From positions 1,471-55,940 of the forward strand of contig PMVV01000203.1 of assembly GCA_003166475.1 (NCBI GenBank): a stretch of 54,470 bases of DNA, read 5' to 3'. The notes beneath the pieces were generated by a model. That model was given only the letters and a program-made list of their open reading frames with translations, was not told the DNA's origin and made no database searches. Made by a program: the position numbers and the translations under genes. Shown here piece by piece: positions 43,172-51,591 of the stretch (within the stretch, counting starts at the first letter, position 1; every line of letters begins with the position of its first letter). The stretch comes from Bryobacterales bacterium. Its GTDB lineage: Bacteria; Acidobacteriota; Terriglobia; Bryobacterales; Bryobacteraceae.

Positions 43172-44425
43172 TTACCCTTGAATCAGGTTCAGCGTGTCCT
43201 GAATCATTTGGTCCCCGGTGGTGATCACTCTACCGGCCGCCTGATAGCTTCGCTCATAAGTGAGCAGGTTCGTGAACTCAGCGGCCATGTCCGAAGTCGA
43301 TCCCTCGAGAGAACCAGCTAGAATCTGTCCGCGCCCGGCGCTGTTGGCGGCGCCGACGACAGGTGGGGCAGTCGCGGCGGAAGCGAGCAAGTTGTTTTCA
43401 CCCACGGAGATCAAACTCTCCGGATTCTGAATCGCCGCCACCGCCAGTTGACCGACGGTTACTTGCTGTCCGTTCGAGTAGTTGGCGACCAGTAGTCCGC
43501 CATTCTGAAGGCTGAGGTTGGTGAGTTGGCCAGGAGCCGTGCCGTTTTGAGTTTCACCTTCCAACGAGGAAGTCTCCGATAATTGGGTAACGTTGGAATT
43601 GCCCGTGGCGTTAAACAGGTTCCAGTTAACGCTCATGTTGTTGGCGCCATCCGCCAGGCCCTGAATGGCGACCGTTTGCGGTCCGGAGCCGGCCGCGGGA
43701 CTCGTAAGATTGCCGTTTCCATCGAAGGTCAAGGTCCCGGTCGCTAACGTTGCATTGCCTCCGGAACTCAGGTCGGAAGCCGGAATCGCCACCGTGTAAG
43801 ACCAGGAATTCGAACCGGTGTTGGTAAAGTCGACGGTCAAAGTGTGACCGGTGCCCAGTGAATCGAACACCTGAATCGGAGCTGAGAATGAAGATCCGGT
43901 ACCCGAGGTAGGCGCCCCCGCATTAAGATTGACATCCAGACTCATCGTGGTGGTCGTCGTGCCCGGAATCAGAGCTCCCGTGGGGACCGTCAGATTGGAG
44001 AGGGGACCATTCGGGCTGACCGTTCCGTTGGTCGCCAGCCACCCTTGCACATTCTGGCCGCTAGCGGTCACCAGATTGCCGGCGGAATCGACTTGGAAGC
44101 TGCCGTCACGCGTGTAGAGCGTCTGGCCACTCTGGTCCTGCACTACAAAGAAGCCATTCCCTTCAAGGGCGGCATCGGTGGGTCCGTTGGTCGTCGTGAT
44201 GCCTCCCTGGATATAGTTGGTGTTTGTCTGGATGGGGCCTACGCCCATACCGACCTGAGCCGGGTTTAAGGCTCCGCCGAGCGTTTCCGACATAAGGTCC
44301 GAAAACTCAACCTGCGCGGCCTTGAAGCCTGGCGTATTCAGATTTGCGAGATTGTTGCCGCAAACGTCAATGGCGTTGGAATCGGCTGATAGTGCGGAAA
44401 GAGCGGCGGAAAATCCTGGAAACAT
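43172..44425 (-). CDS. flgE: Hook protein FlgE
   Basis: 417 residues, strong AAGGAGG before ATG 44425. FSAALSALSADSNAIDVCGN then NLANLNTPGFKAAQVEFSDL is the hook N-terminus; the C-terminus ends AEFTNLLTYERSYQAAGRVI. The centre is Gly/Thr/Ser-rich. Confidence 0.95.
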   Translation of the reverse strand: MFPGFSAALSALSADSNAIDVCGNNLANLNTPGFKAAQVEFSDLMSETLGGALNPAQVGMGVGPIQTNTNYIQGGITTTNGPTDAALEGNGFFVVQDQSGQTLYTRDGSFQVDSAGNLVTASGQNVQGWLATNGTVSPNGPLSNLTVPTGALIPGTTTTTMSLDVNLNAGAPTSGTGSSFSAPIQVFDSLGTGHTLTVDFTNTGSNSWSYTVAIPASDLSSGGNATLATGTLTFDGNGNLTSPAAGSGPQTVAIQGLADGANNMSVNWNLFNATGNSNVTQLSETSSLEGETQNGTAPGQLTNLSLQNGGLLVANYSNGQQVTVGQLAVAAIQNPESLISVGENNLLASAATAPPVVGAANSAGRGQILAGSLEGSTSDMAAEFTNLLTYERSYQAAGRVITTGDQMIQDTLNLIQG

Positions 44426-44436
44426 TGATATCCTCC

Positions 44437-44760
44437 TTAAGGTTGCGTCTGGTTGGTTGAGTCTGTTTGACCGGTAGCCGCGCTTGATGCGGCCGCCGCG
44501 CTCGCTGCCTGAGCTGCTGCATACGTCTCGATATCGCTTCTGATCGCGATGGTCTGCTCAAGCTGGCTGAACTGCGCCAACTCCGTGACGAATTGGGTGC
44601 TGTCCGTCGGATTGAGCGGGTCCTGGTTCTGCAGTTGAGACACCAGCAATTGCAGAAAGACCTGTTGGCTGGCATCCGCCGAGTTGCTGGAACTCCCCGC
44701 GGACGAAGAGGCGGTTCCGTTCGAGTTTGAACTGCTGAGTGCGCTAACTGCTGAAGCCAT
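44437..44760 (-). CDS. flgD: Hook cap protein FlgD, short form
   Basis: 107 residues with AGGAG before ATG 44760. ASQQVFLQLLVSQLQNQDPL followed by NPTDSTQFVTELAQFSQLEQ is the FlgD N-terminal signature. The tudor and fibronectin-like domains that normally follow (family 200+ residues) are missing; the rest is an Ala/Ser/Thr/Gln tail. It overlaps fliK by 17 nt. The short form may still scaffold the hook. Confidence 0.88.
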   Translation of the reverse strand: MASAVSALSSSNSNGTASSSAGSSSNSADASQQVFLQLLVSQLQNQDPLNPTDSTQFVTELAQFSQLEQTIAIRSDIETYAAAQAASAAAASSAATGQTDSTNQTQP

Positions 44761-45847
44761 ACGATTCTCCTGGAGTTTGCCCTCTGCTGGTAAGGCTGGA
44801 TTCCAGTTCCTCTACCCAGCGAGGGCGGTTGGGTTGATTCTGGCGTTGCTGGCCGCCGTCCTGCTGTGACCAGCCCTGTTGCGATTGTGGGTCCCCCTGG
44901 CGGGAATGATTGGACGCGCTTTGACTTTCTAGAGCGGGCCCGGCTGCTACGGAAGCCTGCACAGGGTGCCACGTATCGGCTCGATAGCCATTTCCCTGCA
45001 GCTTGCCGACCAAGTCCGAGAGTCCCTGTTGGAGGCCTTGCGCTAGCTCGGCGTCGTCTGTGCGAACGGCCATGCGCAGTTCGCCGGATTGTTGAACCAG
45101 GCTCACCAGCACCTTTTCATTCGCGGATTGGTTCACCTGCAGCACAAGGTTGTTGAGCGGCTGCGGAGGTCGCAGTTGTTCGTCTGCTCGCAAGTCGCGC
45201 AGTTCGGGGGCCTGGGACGGTGCGGCTGCCTGCTTAATTTCCGCTCCAGTCTCCAATTGCTGGCTCTGGTCAAAAGCCGCCAGAGCGCTCTGAGTCAGCG
45301 AGGGCGACTCTTGCGTGTTCCCTTCGTCTGCTTTATTAACATCAGGCAGACCCGCGTCTGTTAATCTCTGTTGCAGGGTGGTGTCGTCGGCGGCGGCCGC
45401 AACCTGCATTCGCATCATGAATGCAGTGGTCTGTGGGTCCACAGCTAATTCCGGACCTGGTATTAAGCTCGGCTGTTGCGGACGGCAGCCGGCGGCGGGC
45501 TGGAGACTGGCGTTTCCCTCGTCATCCTGCGACGAGACATCGTCCTGCGTCCCCTCGGCGTTCCTGCGAAGATCCGACAATGCCAGGGGGTTGGCGGCCG
45601 TTACAGGAGTGGCAACGGCCGCCGCGTGATCGACGTTATTTCCCTTCTGTTGCCGGGCTGCGCCCGTGGTGTGCCGCTCTGGTTTGCGGTCCTGGACGAT
45701 GGAACCGTGTGGCAGCCCCTGGTCCTGCAACGCGGCGCATCCTTCGAATTCCTGCGCGAACGCGCTGCTGCTTGCGACCGGCAGCCGCTGCCAGGCGCTA
45801 TCCGGTGCGAAGGATGCGAGAGCGTTTATGGCAGAAGCGCTTGTCAC
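44744..45847 (-). CDS. fliK: Hook-length control protein FliK
   Basis: 367 residues from GTG 45847; a TGA two codons upstream in frame fixes this as the earliest start. The first 230 residues are Ala/Gln/Pro-rich ruler-like sequence. The C-terminal core (LVLQVNQSANEKVLVSLVQQ then SGELRMAVRTDDAELAQGLQ, LVGKLQGNGY) is the FliK switch domain. First gene of the long operon to 35.0 kb. A sigma-54 promoter predicts transcription starting 2 nt upstream. Confidence 0.85.
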   Translation of the reverse strand: MTSASAINALASFAPDSAWQRLPVASSSAFAQEFEGCAALQDQGLPHGSIVQDRKPERHTTGAARQQKGNNVDHAAAVATPVTAANPLALSDLRRNAEGTQDDVSSQDDEGNASLQPAAGCRPQQPSLIPGPELAVDPQTTAFMMRMQVAAAADDTTLQQRLTDAGLPDVNKADEGNTQESPSLTQSALAAFDQSQQLETGAEIKQAAAPSQAPELRDLRADEQLRPPQPLNNLVLQVNQSANEKVLVSLVQQSGELRMAVRTDDAELAQGLQQGLSDLVGKLQGNGYRADTWHPVQASVAAGPALESQSASNHSRQGDPQSQQGWSQQDGGQQRQNQPNRPRWVEELESSLTSRGQTPGESYGFSS

Positions 45848-45859
45848 GGCTCAGGCAAA

Positions 45860-45875
45860 TGCAAATTTACAGCCA
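45860..45875 (-). promoter_or_regulatory. Sigma-54 promoter of the fliK operon
   Basis: Minus-strand TGGCTGTAAATTTGCA keeps TGGC, TTGCA and the GG-N10-GC spacing. Predicted start about 45849, 2 nt before the GTG of fliK. Site F lies 73 bp upstream. Confidence 0.72.
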
Positions 45876-45948
45876 AGTTGAACGGTCAATTCTCTCAATC
45901 GGATAGATTTCCGCAGCCGGTGTTAGGACTTTGACTGTCAAGGAGCGC

Positions 45949-45964
45949 CGTCAAGGGATTGACG
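45949..45964. promoter_or_regulatory. FleQ-like box (site F), shared by fliK and flgF
   Basis: CGTCAAGGGATTGACG, a near-perfect inverted repeat in the 256-bp divergent gap. It is 73 bp from the fliK and 85 bp from the flgF promoter candidates. Half-sites TTGAC (45931), TGTCAAGG (45936) and GTCAGG (45968) flank it, suggesting more than one dimer can bind. Confidence 0.6.
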
Positions 45965-46049
45965 AGAGTCAGGACTCCTTATCCTGTAATATCGGCCGGC
46001 CGTTTAGGTTTTCCAGAGTATCTCCAGGCGTTACAGAGCGATCCCGCCA

Positions 46050-46065
46050 GGGGGCCGCTCTTGCA
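46050..46065 (+). promoter_or_regulatory. Weak sigma-54 promoter candidate for flgF operon
   Basis: GGGGGCCGCTCTTGCA keeps GG-N10-GC and a full TTGCA but departs from TGGCACG otherwise. Predicted start about 46076, leader about 28 nt. Support comes mainly from the distance to site F. Confidence 0.38.
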
Positions 46066-46103
46066 GGTTAGGCCAGAGAGTTGCATGTTGATTCGCGCAA
46101 TCC

Positions 46104-46841
46104 ATGGACTCGTTAGCCATCGCCGCCGTCAGCGGTCTCCGGTCGCGCATGCAGTCACTCGACCTGCTCGCAAACAATCTTGCGAATACCGGAACCAGCG
46201 GCTACAAGGGCGACCAGGAGTTCTACAGCCTTTTCAGCTCGGAACAGTCCTCCGGCGCGGACGGCGGACCAGGGGCCACCTTACCGGTCGTTCAGCGGCA
46301 GTGGACGGATTTCTCGCAGGGGACCCTTCAATCCACCGGTAACTCGCTGGATGTGGCATTGGCCGGCAAGGGTTTCTTTGTGGCCACCGGACCCAACGGT
46401 CCTCTTTATACGCGCAACGGCAGCCTGCAGGTGTTGCCATCGGGTGAACTCGCGGTCGCAGGAAAGTACCCGCTGCAAGACCCGGCGGGCAACGCCATTC
46501 ACGTCACCTCCGGAAGGCCAATCCAGATATCCGTAGACGGCACGGTGCAGCAGGATGGCAGCACCCTGGGGCAGATCAAGGTTGTAGATCTTCCGGCGAC
46601 GGAATCGCTGCAAAAAGTAGGTGACGCCTGCTTTCAGGACACGGATCCCAACAATCGCCCCGCGGTTGCCACCGGCGTGGAAGTGCAGCAGGGCAAAATC
46701 GAACAGTCCAATGTGCCCGTGGCCGGGTCTGCCATGCGACTGGTCGGAGTTATGCGGCAATTCGAAATGCTGCAGAAGGCCATTGGGATCAGCAACGAAA
46801 TGGATACCAAGGCCATTCAAGAGGTGGCGCGCGTTGGCTGA
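46104..46841 (+). CDS. flgF: Proximal/distal rod protein FlgF
   Basis: 245 residues. AAVSGLRSRMQSLDLLANNL then ANTGTSGYKGDQEF is the rod N-terminus; LYTRNGSLQVLPSGELA and C-terminal RLVGVMRQFEMLQKAIGISN are FlgF/FlgG features. Shorter than FlgG and placed first, hence FlgF. Confidence 0.93.
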   Translation: MDSLAIAAVSGLRSRMQSLDLLANNLANTGTSGYKGDQEFYSLFSSEQSSGADGGPGATLPVVQRQWTDFSQGTLQSTGNSLDVALAGKGFFVATGPNGPLYTRNGSLQVLPSGELAVAGKYPLQDPAGNAIHVTSGRPIQISVDGTVQQDGSTLGQIKVVDLPATESLQKVGDACFQDTDPNNRPAVATGVEVQQGKIEQSNVPVAGSAMRLVGVMRQFEMLQKAIGISNEMDTKAIQEVARVG

Positions 46842-46896
46842 TCGAATCGACTGGCGCGCAGCGCGCAACCGGGACATCGATTAAGGAGCACAAAAA

Positions 46897-47691
46897 ATGA
46901 TCCGCGCTTTATACACTGCTGCCAGCGGCATGAATGCCCAGCAGACCAACGTCGACAATATCGCCAACAACCTCGCCAACGCGAGCACCGCCGGCTACAA
47001 GACGCGCCGCGCCCAGTTCCAGGATTTGCTCTACCAAACCATGACTCAGCCCGGGTCGTCGGCCAGCCAGCAGACCACGGTTCCAGCCGGACTGCAGCTC
47101 GGTCTCGGAACGCGCGCTGCTTCCAACGAGATTATCTTCACGCAAGGCAGTTTCACGGAGACGGACAATCCTCTGGATCTGGTCATTCAAGGAAACGGAT
47201 TCTTCCAGATCCGGCTGGCGTCTACAGGCCAACTTGCCTATACGCGGGATGGTGAGTTTCAACTGGATAAGAACGGCAACGTGGTCACCGCGAACGGCGA
47301 TACGCTCGAGCCACAGATAACCGTCCCCGCCGGAGCGCAGTCGATTACGGTGGCTTCGGACGGTACCGTAAGCTACACGTTAGCGGGTCAGACGGCCGCG
47401 CAGAAGGCCGGCCAAATCCAGCTAGCGGGTTTTCAGAACCCGGCTGGATTGAACAGTATCGGCAAGAATCTGTATCAGCCGACAGACGCCTCGGGCGACG
47501 CCACAGTGGCCAACCCTGGCGGCCAAGAGGGGATGGGCTCGTTGCTCCAAGGTTATACCGAGCAATCCAACGTGAGTATCGTGGAAGAGTTCATCAACCT
47601 GATTGTCGCCCAGCGGGCTTACGAGGCCAATTCCAAAGTGGTTAAGGCAGCCGACGACATGTATCAGCAAGTGAATAATCTGCGGCAATGA
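46897..47691 (+). CDS. flgG: Distal rod protein FlgG
   Basis: 264 residues with AAGGAG before ATG 46897. ALYTAASGMNAQQTNVDNIA then NNLANASTAGYKTRRAQFQD and C-terminal EFINLIVAQRAYEANSKVVK are canonical FlgG, full length. Confidence 0.96.
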   Translation: MIRALYTAASGMNAQQTNVDNIANNLANASTAGYKTRRAQFQDLLYQTMTQPGSSASQQTTVPAGLQLGLGTRAASNEIIFTQGSFTETDNPLDLVIQGNGFFQIRLASTGQLAYTRDGEFQLDKNGNVVTANGDTLEPQITVPAGAQSITVASDGTVSYTLAGQTAAQKAGQIQLAGFQNPAGLNSIGKNLYQPTDASGDATVANPGGQEGMGSLLQGYTEQSNVSIVEEFINLIVAQRAYEANSKVVKAADDMYQQVNNLRQ

Positions 47692-48608
47692 GACGGTACT
47701 TTCTGGTGCTCCTCTGCTGGTTCGCGCCGCGGGCTTGGGCGCAAGCGCCAGCCTGCACGCCTTTGCAGGACGACCGTATTCTGGCCAAGGACCTGGCCGC
47801 GGTAATCCCCGCGTTCCTCCTGATACCGCCCGAGACGTTGTTGGGCAACACACCCCCGCCCGGTTCGCAACACATTCTTCACCATTCCGACTTACTGTCT
47901 CTCGCGCAACGTTACGCGGTTCCTCTGGAAGGGGACGCCAGCGCCTGCTTCGAACGGGCCATGGAGCCGTTGGACCGCAACCGCCTTCTGGAAGCCATGC
48001 GCGCCGCATTGAAGATCCCCGATGCCCGCATTGAACTGGCGGAAACCAGCCTCTATCCGGTTCCGCTAGGCAAAATCGAATTTGGGTTGGAGCGGTTGGG
48101 AACCCCGGCGTCGCCGGATCAGCGCTCCCCGGTGCTGTGGCGCGGCGACGTCGTTTACGGCGAAGGCCACCGGTTCGCAATTTGGGCCAGAGTTCGCATT
48201 CTGGCGCAGTGCAAAGAGATCGTGGCCGCGGAGGATCTTAGGCCAGGCCGCGTCATCGAACCGGCGCAGTTACGTGTCACGGCGGAAGAGGGTTTTCCAG
48301 TTTCTCTCAAGCAGCGGCTTTCGATGGAACAGGTGGTGGGAATGACGCCAGTGCGGCCCATCGCGGCAGGCAGCGTGCTTCGCCCCGAACTCATTTCCCG
48401 TCCCAACGATGTCGGCCGCGGCGAACTGGTCGAGATCGAAGTCCGCAGTGGCGCCGCGCGATTGGTCTTGACGGCGCGCGCGGAATCCGGTGGCCGCAGC
48501 GGGGAAACCATCGCCGTCCGAAATCTGGAAAGCAACAAAGTCTTTTCCGCCCAGGTGGCCGGAAAGGGCAAAGCGATTGTAATGACTGAATTCATGAAGG
48601 CCGAATAG
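47688..48608 (+). CDS. flgA: P-ring assembly chaperone FlgA
   Basis: 306 residues with a signal peptide (LVLLCWFAPRAWA). The C-terminal half is a SAF-type domain: CKEIVAAEDLRPGRVIEPAQ, then VRPIAAGSVLRPELI and GRSGETIAVRNLESNKVFSA. FlgA helps FlgI form the periplasmic ring. Overlaps flgG as ATGA. Longer than the 220-residue enteric form because of the N-terminal half. Confidence 0.9.
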   Translation: MRRYFLVLLCWFAPRAWAQAPACTPLQDDRILAKDLAAVIPAFLLIPPETLLGNTPPPGSQHILHHSDLLSLAQRYAVPLEGDASACFERAMEPLDRNRLLEAMRAALKIPDARIELAETSLYPVPLGKIEFGLERLGTPASPDQRSPVLWRGDVVYGEGHRFAIWARVRILAQCKEIVAAEDLRPGRVIEPAQLRVTAEEGFPVSLKQRLSMEQVVGMTPVRPIAAGSVLRPELISRPNDVGRGELVEIEVRSGAARLVLTARAESGGRSGETIAVRNLESNKVFSAQVAGKGKAIVMTEFMKAE

Positions 48609-48609
48609 C

Positions 48610-49311
48610 ATGCGTTTGAAGACTCGCTGGCTGATGACGATTCTGCTGGTGCTGGCGCTGCCGGCGCACGGCGCGGGCAAAAAGAAGAAAGCGGCTGAGC
48701 CCAGCCCGCTCGATCTGTATTTGCAGGAAGCCCTCAAAGAGGCGCCGGCGCCTCCCAAACCCGCACCCGGTTCGCTCTGGTCGGCGTCATCGCGCCTGAC
48801 CGATCTGGGTAGCGATGTACGCGCGGCACAAGTAGATGACCTCGTGACTATCCTGGTGAACGAGAATGCCTCCGCCGTGGCCACGGGGACGACCAAAACG
48901 TCCCGCGCTTCTTCCGCACAAAGCTCGATTGCGTCACTGCTCGGCGTGAAGAGCGCCACCGGAGCCCTGTCGAACCTCTTGAACGCCAACACGGCGACCG
49001 CTTTGGACGGTGAGGGTACCACCAGCCGGGTAACTACGTTGACCGATACGCTGAGCGCTCGCGTCACGCATGTGCTCCCTAACGGCTATCTGGTGGTGGA
49101 GGGAACCAAGAACCTCGTGGTCAACTCGGAGCACCAGACAGTGAAGGTACGAGGCGTTATTCGGCCCACCGATTTGAGTCCCGGAAACTTCATCAGCTCC
49201 AGCCAGATCGCGCAAGTGGAGATCAAGATCGATGGCAAAGGCGTAGTCAACGATGCCGTGCGGCGCCCGAATTTCATCTACCGCTTTCTGCTCGGACTGC
49301 TGCCCTTCTGA
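48610..49311 (+). CDS. flgH: L-ring protein FlgH
   Basis: 233 residues. Signal peptide (TILLVLALPAHGAG) followed by a Lys/Pro-rich stretch; the FlgH core includes GSLWSASSRLTDLGSDVRAA, DDLVTILVNENASAVATGTT and LVVEGTKNLVVNSEHQTVKV then RGVIRPTDL. Most FlgH are lipoproteins with a Cys after the signal; none is present here. Confidence 0.93.
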   Translation: MRLKTRWLMTILLVLALPAHGAGKKKKAAEPSPLDLYLQEALKEAPAPPKPAPGSLWSASSRLTDLGSDVRAAQVDDLVTILVNENASAVATGTTKTSRASSAQSSIASLLGVKSATGALSNLLNANTATALDGEGTTSRVTTLTDTLSARVTHVLPNGYLVVEGTKNLVVNSEHQTVKVRGVIRPTDLSPGNFISSSQIAQVEIKIDGKGVVNDAVRRPNFIYRFLLGLLPF

Positions 49312-49319
49312 GATCGCCC

Positions 49320-50411
49320 ATGAAAAGAGCACTCCTTCTACTTTTCCTATCCGGCTTTCCGGCGCTTTCGTCCGCGGACGCCGCCACGCGGCTCAAAGAG
49401 CTGATTTCTCTGGAAGGAGTGCGCGACAATCAACTCCTGGGTTATGGGCTGGTAGTCGGTCTGGCTGGCACGGGGGACCGCCAGCAGACCCTCTTTCCCG
49501 CGCAAAGCTTAACGAACCTGCTGGAACGTATGGGGCTGACGGTCTCACCCACGACGATTCAAGTTAAGAATACGGCCGCGGTGATGGTGACCGCCACTCT
49601 TCCCCCGTTTATCGAGCCGGGTGCGCGTATCGATGTGACCATTGCCGCGGTGGGTGATGCGCCTAGTCTGCAAGGCGGAGTGCTTCTCATGACCGGACTC
49701 AAGGGTCCGGACGGGCAGGTCTACGCCGTTGCCCAAGGCCCCACCGTGCTCGGTGGATTTGTCGCGGGAGGGGGCACCAACGTCCGCGTCGTCAACCATC
49801 CGACGGTCGCCCGCATTCCGAATGGCGCAATCGTAGAGCGGGCCGCGCCATCCCGCAATCTGGGAGATCTCTTGCGCCTGCAGTTGCGGCGCGCCGACTT
49901 CACCACCGCGGCCCGGGTCGTGGAAGTCTTGAATAAACGCTTCGGCTCCATCGCCCAAGCCGAAAACGCGGCTCTTATCAGCGTCAGACTGCCCGCCAAT
50001 TACCGCCAGAACACCACTGGATTTGTGGCGGATATGGAGCAGTTAACGGTTGAGACGGATCGCGGCGCCCAGATTGTCGTCAACGAGCGCACCGGCACAA
50101 TCATCATGGGTAAGGACGTACAGATTGCCCCGGTAGCCATGATGCAAGGCAGTCTCACAGTAGAGATTCAGACGCGCCTCGCGGTCAGCCAGCCGAATCC
50201 ACTCAGCTCCGGAACCACTCAGGTCGTGCCCGAGACCAGCGTCGATGTAAAGCAGGAGCAGACCCGTAATGTGCTTCTCAAAAATGGAGCAACGGTCGAA
50301 GAGCTGGTGCGCGCGCTCACGGCCATCGGGTCCACGCCCCGCGATATTATCTCGATCCTCCAAAACCTCAAGGATGCCGGCGCATTGGACGCCGAGCTGA
50401 AGGTGATCTGA
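49320..50411 (+). CDS. flgI: P-ring protein FlgI
   Basis: 363 residues. Signal peptide (LLLFLSGFPALSSADA), then RLKELISLEGVRDNQLLGYG then LVVGLAGTGD, the FlgI opening, and LVRALTAIGSTPRDIISILQ at the C-terminus. Full length. FlgI forms the peptidoglycan ring around the rod. Confidence 0.96.
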   Translation: MKRALLLLFLSGFPALSSADAATRLKELISLEGVRDNQLLGYGLVVGLAGTGDRQQTLFPAQSLTNLLERMGLTVSPTTIQVKNTAAVMVTATLPPFIEPGARIDVTIAAVGDAPSLQGGVLLMTGLKGPDGQVYAVAQGPTVLGGFVAGGGTNVRVVNHPTVARIPNGAIVERAAPSRNLGDLLRLQLRRADFTTAARVVEVLNKRFGSIAQAENAALISVRLPANYRQNTTGFVADMEQLTVETDRGAQIVVNERTGTIIMGKDVQIAPVAMMQGSLTVEIQTRLAVSQPNPLSSGTTQVVPETSVDVKQEQTRNVLLKNGATVEELVRALTAIGSTPRDIISILQNLKDAGALDAELKVI

Positions 50412-50414
50412 AAA

Positions 50415-50714
50415 ATGCCAACAACCAATTCCATCAGTGCGGGAATGCCGGCAGACCTTTCAGCCGCCCGCCCCAAGGACGAACCAGCCAAGATCAAGGC
50501 TGCCGCCACGCAGTTCGAAGCTCTGCTCATTGGGCAGATGCTCAAGTCGATGCACGACTCCGAAGGAGGATGGTTGGGCACGGGAGACGACGAGTCCGCC
50601 TCTTCCGCCATGGAATACGGCCAGGAGATCTTCGCGCAGGCGTTGTCCAACAACGGCGGACTGGGGCTCGCCTCAATGGTTGTGCGAGGTCTGCAAAAAC
50701 CGCCGGAGCCTTAA
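50415..50714 (+). CDS. flgJ: Rod-binding protein FlgJ, N-domain only
   Basis: 99 residues: KIKAAATQFEALLIGQMLKS and EYGQEIFAQALSNNGGLGLA are the rod-cap domain of FlgJ. The muramidase domain of the enteric protein is absent. A separate transglycosylase at 51592-52284 may do its work. The stop abuts the convergent fliS stop with no gap. Confidence 0.88.
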   Translation: MPTTNSISAGMPADLSAARPKDEPAKIKAAATQFEALLIGQMLKSMHDSEGGWLGTGDDESASSAMEYGQEIFAQALSNNGGLGLASMVVRGLQKPPEP

Positions 50715-51191
50715 TCAGGCGGTCCAGCTATGGTCGACGAATGCGGAGTTGACATCGGGCAAGAACCGGCCGTCGCCGAAACCCGGCGGCAGGCCGCCCG
50801 CCGGAACCGCCGCATCGTTGGCGGGCACCGCCGCCGGGCTTTGACCGATCGCCTGCCACGCTCCACCCAACGTTTGCATCAGCGACTCCACTTCCGCCAG
50901 CGGGCCGTCTGCCTGCTTCAGGTTGGCCACGGTCAACCTGGTTCGCATGTATCGGTAAAGAGCCGCCAGGTTTTGGCTGATCGAACCACCGGCCTGCATG
51001 TCGAGAGATCCCTCCAATTCACCCAGAATACCAATGGTTCGGGAGATCGCCTTGGAGCGCTCTACGATATCGCCGGCGGCCAGAGCGCCGCGAGCCTCCC
51101 GCACGAACTTGATGCCGTGTTCATACAGAATCCGAATCAACTCGACGGGGTCGGCCGACAAAATCCGGTTCTCCAGGTATTGTTCTGGCAT
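50715..51191 (-). CDS. fliS: Flagellin export chaperone FliS
   Basis: 158 residues. YLENRILSADPVELIRILYE and AISRTIGILGELEGSLDM then NLAALYRYMRTRLTVANLKQ follow FliS. The last 35 residues (Pro/Ala/Gly-rich) are an extension. FliS binds flagellin's C-terminus before export. 5 bp after flaG. Confidence 0.92.
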   Translation of the reverse strand: MPEQYLENRILSADPVELIRILYEHGIKFVREARGALAAGDIVERSKAISRTIGILGELEGSLDMQAGGSISQNLAALYRYMRTRLTVANLKQADGPLAEVESLMQTLGGAWQAIGQSPAAVPANDAAVPAGGLPPGFGDGRFLPDVNSAFVDHSWTA

Positions 51192-51196
51192 GCTGG

Positions 51197-51493
51197 CTAT
51201 TCGTCCTTCGTTTTCAATTCCGCTTGCAGTTCAGCGACCAGGCGCAAGACCGATTCCGGCGGGATCTGGTCTACGACATCGCCCGTCTGGCGTTCCAGGA
51301 TCTGGATCACCAGCTTGCCCGTCTTAGAGTCGCGCCTGTACATAAGTTCCCGATCCTGCCCCAGCCATTCCGCCTGGTTCAGCCATTGGACGGCCGCGAT
51401 CGCCTGCCGATCGTTGAGCAGCCAATCCTGTGAGCCCGTTTGCGATGTGACTGGAGCGCTCATATCCACTCGGTTGGCTGGCCCGATTTCCAT
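51197..51493 (-). CDS. flaG: FlaG family protein
   Basis: 98 residues. LMYRRDSKTGKLVIQILERQ then TGDVVDQIPPESVLRLVAEL is the FlaG signature (D..TG.V..QIPPE). FlaG affects filament length in other bacteria. Upstream partner of fliS in a two-gene operon. Confidence 0.9.
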   Translation of the reverse strand: MEIGPANRVDMSAPVTSQTGSQDWLLNDRQAIAAVQWLNQAEWLGQDRELMYRRDSKTGKLVIQILERQTGDVVDQIPPESVLRLVAELQAELKTKDE

Positions 51494-51552
51494 AGCGGCA
51501 CTCCATTTCGATAGTTACGCGCGGGTCCTTGCCCGCAAGCTCTCAATCCATC

Positions 51553-51579
51553 ACATCGGCGCCGTAGGCGCTAATTTCG
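51553..51579 (-). promoter_or_regulatory. FliA (sigma-28) promoter candidate for flaG-fliS
   Basis: Minus-strand CGAA-N15-GCCGATGT then GAT: the -10 matches GCCGATAA at 6 of 8. Layout is the same as the flbD candidate. Predicted start about 51546; leader about 50 nt. Confidence 0.5.
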
Positions 51580-51591
51580 AGCGATTCTCCT

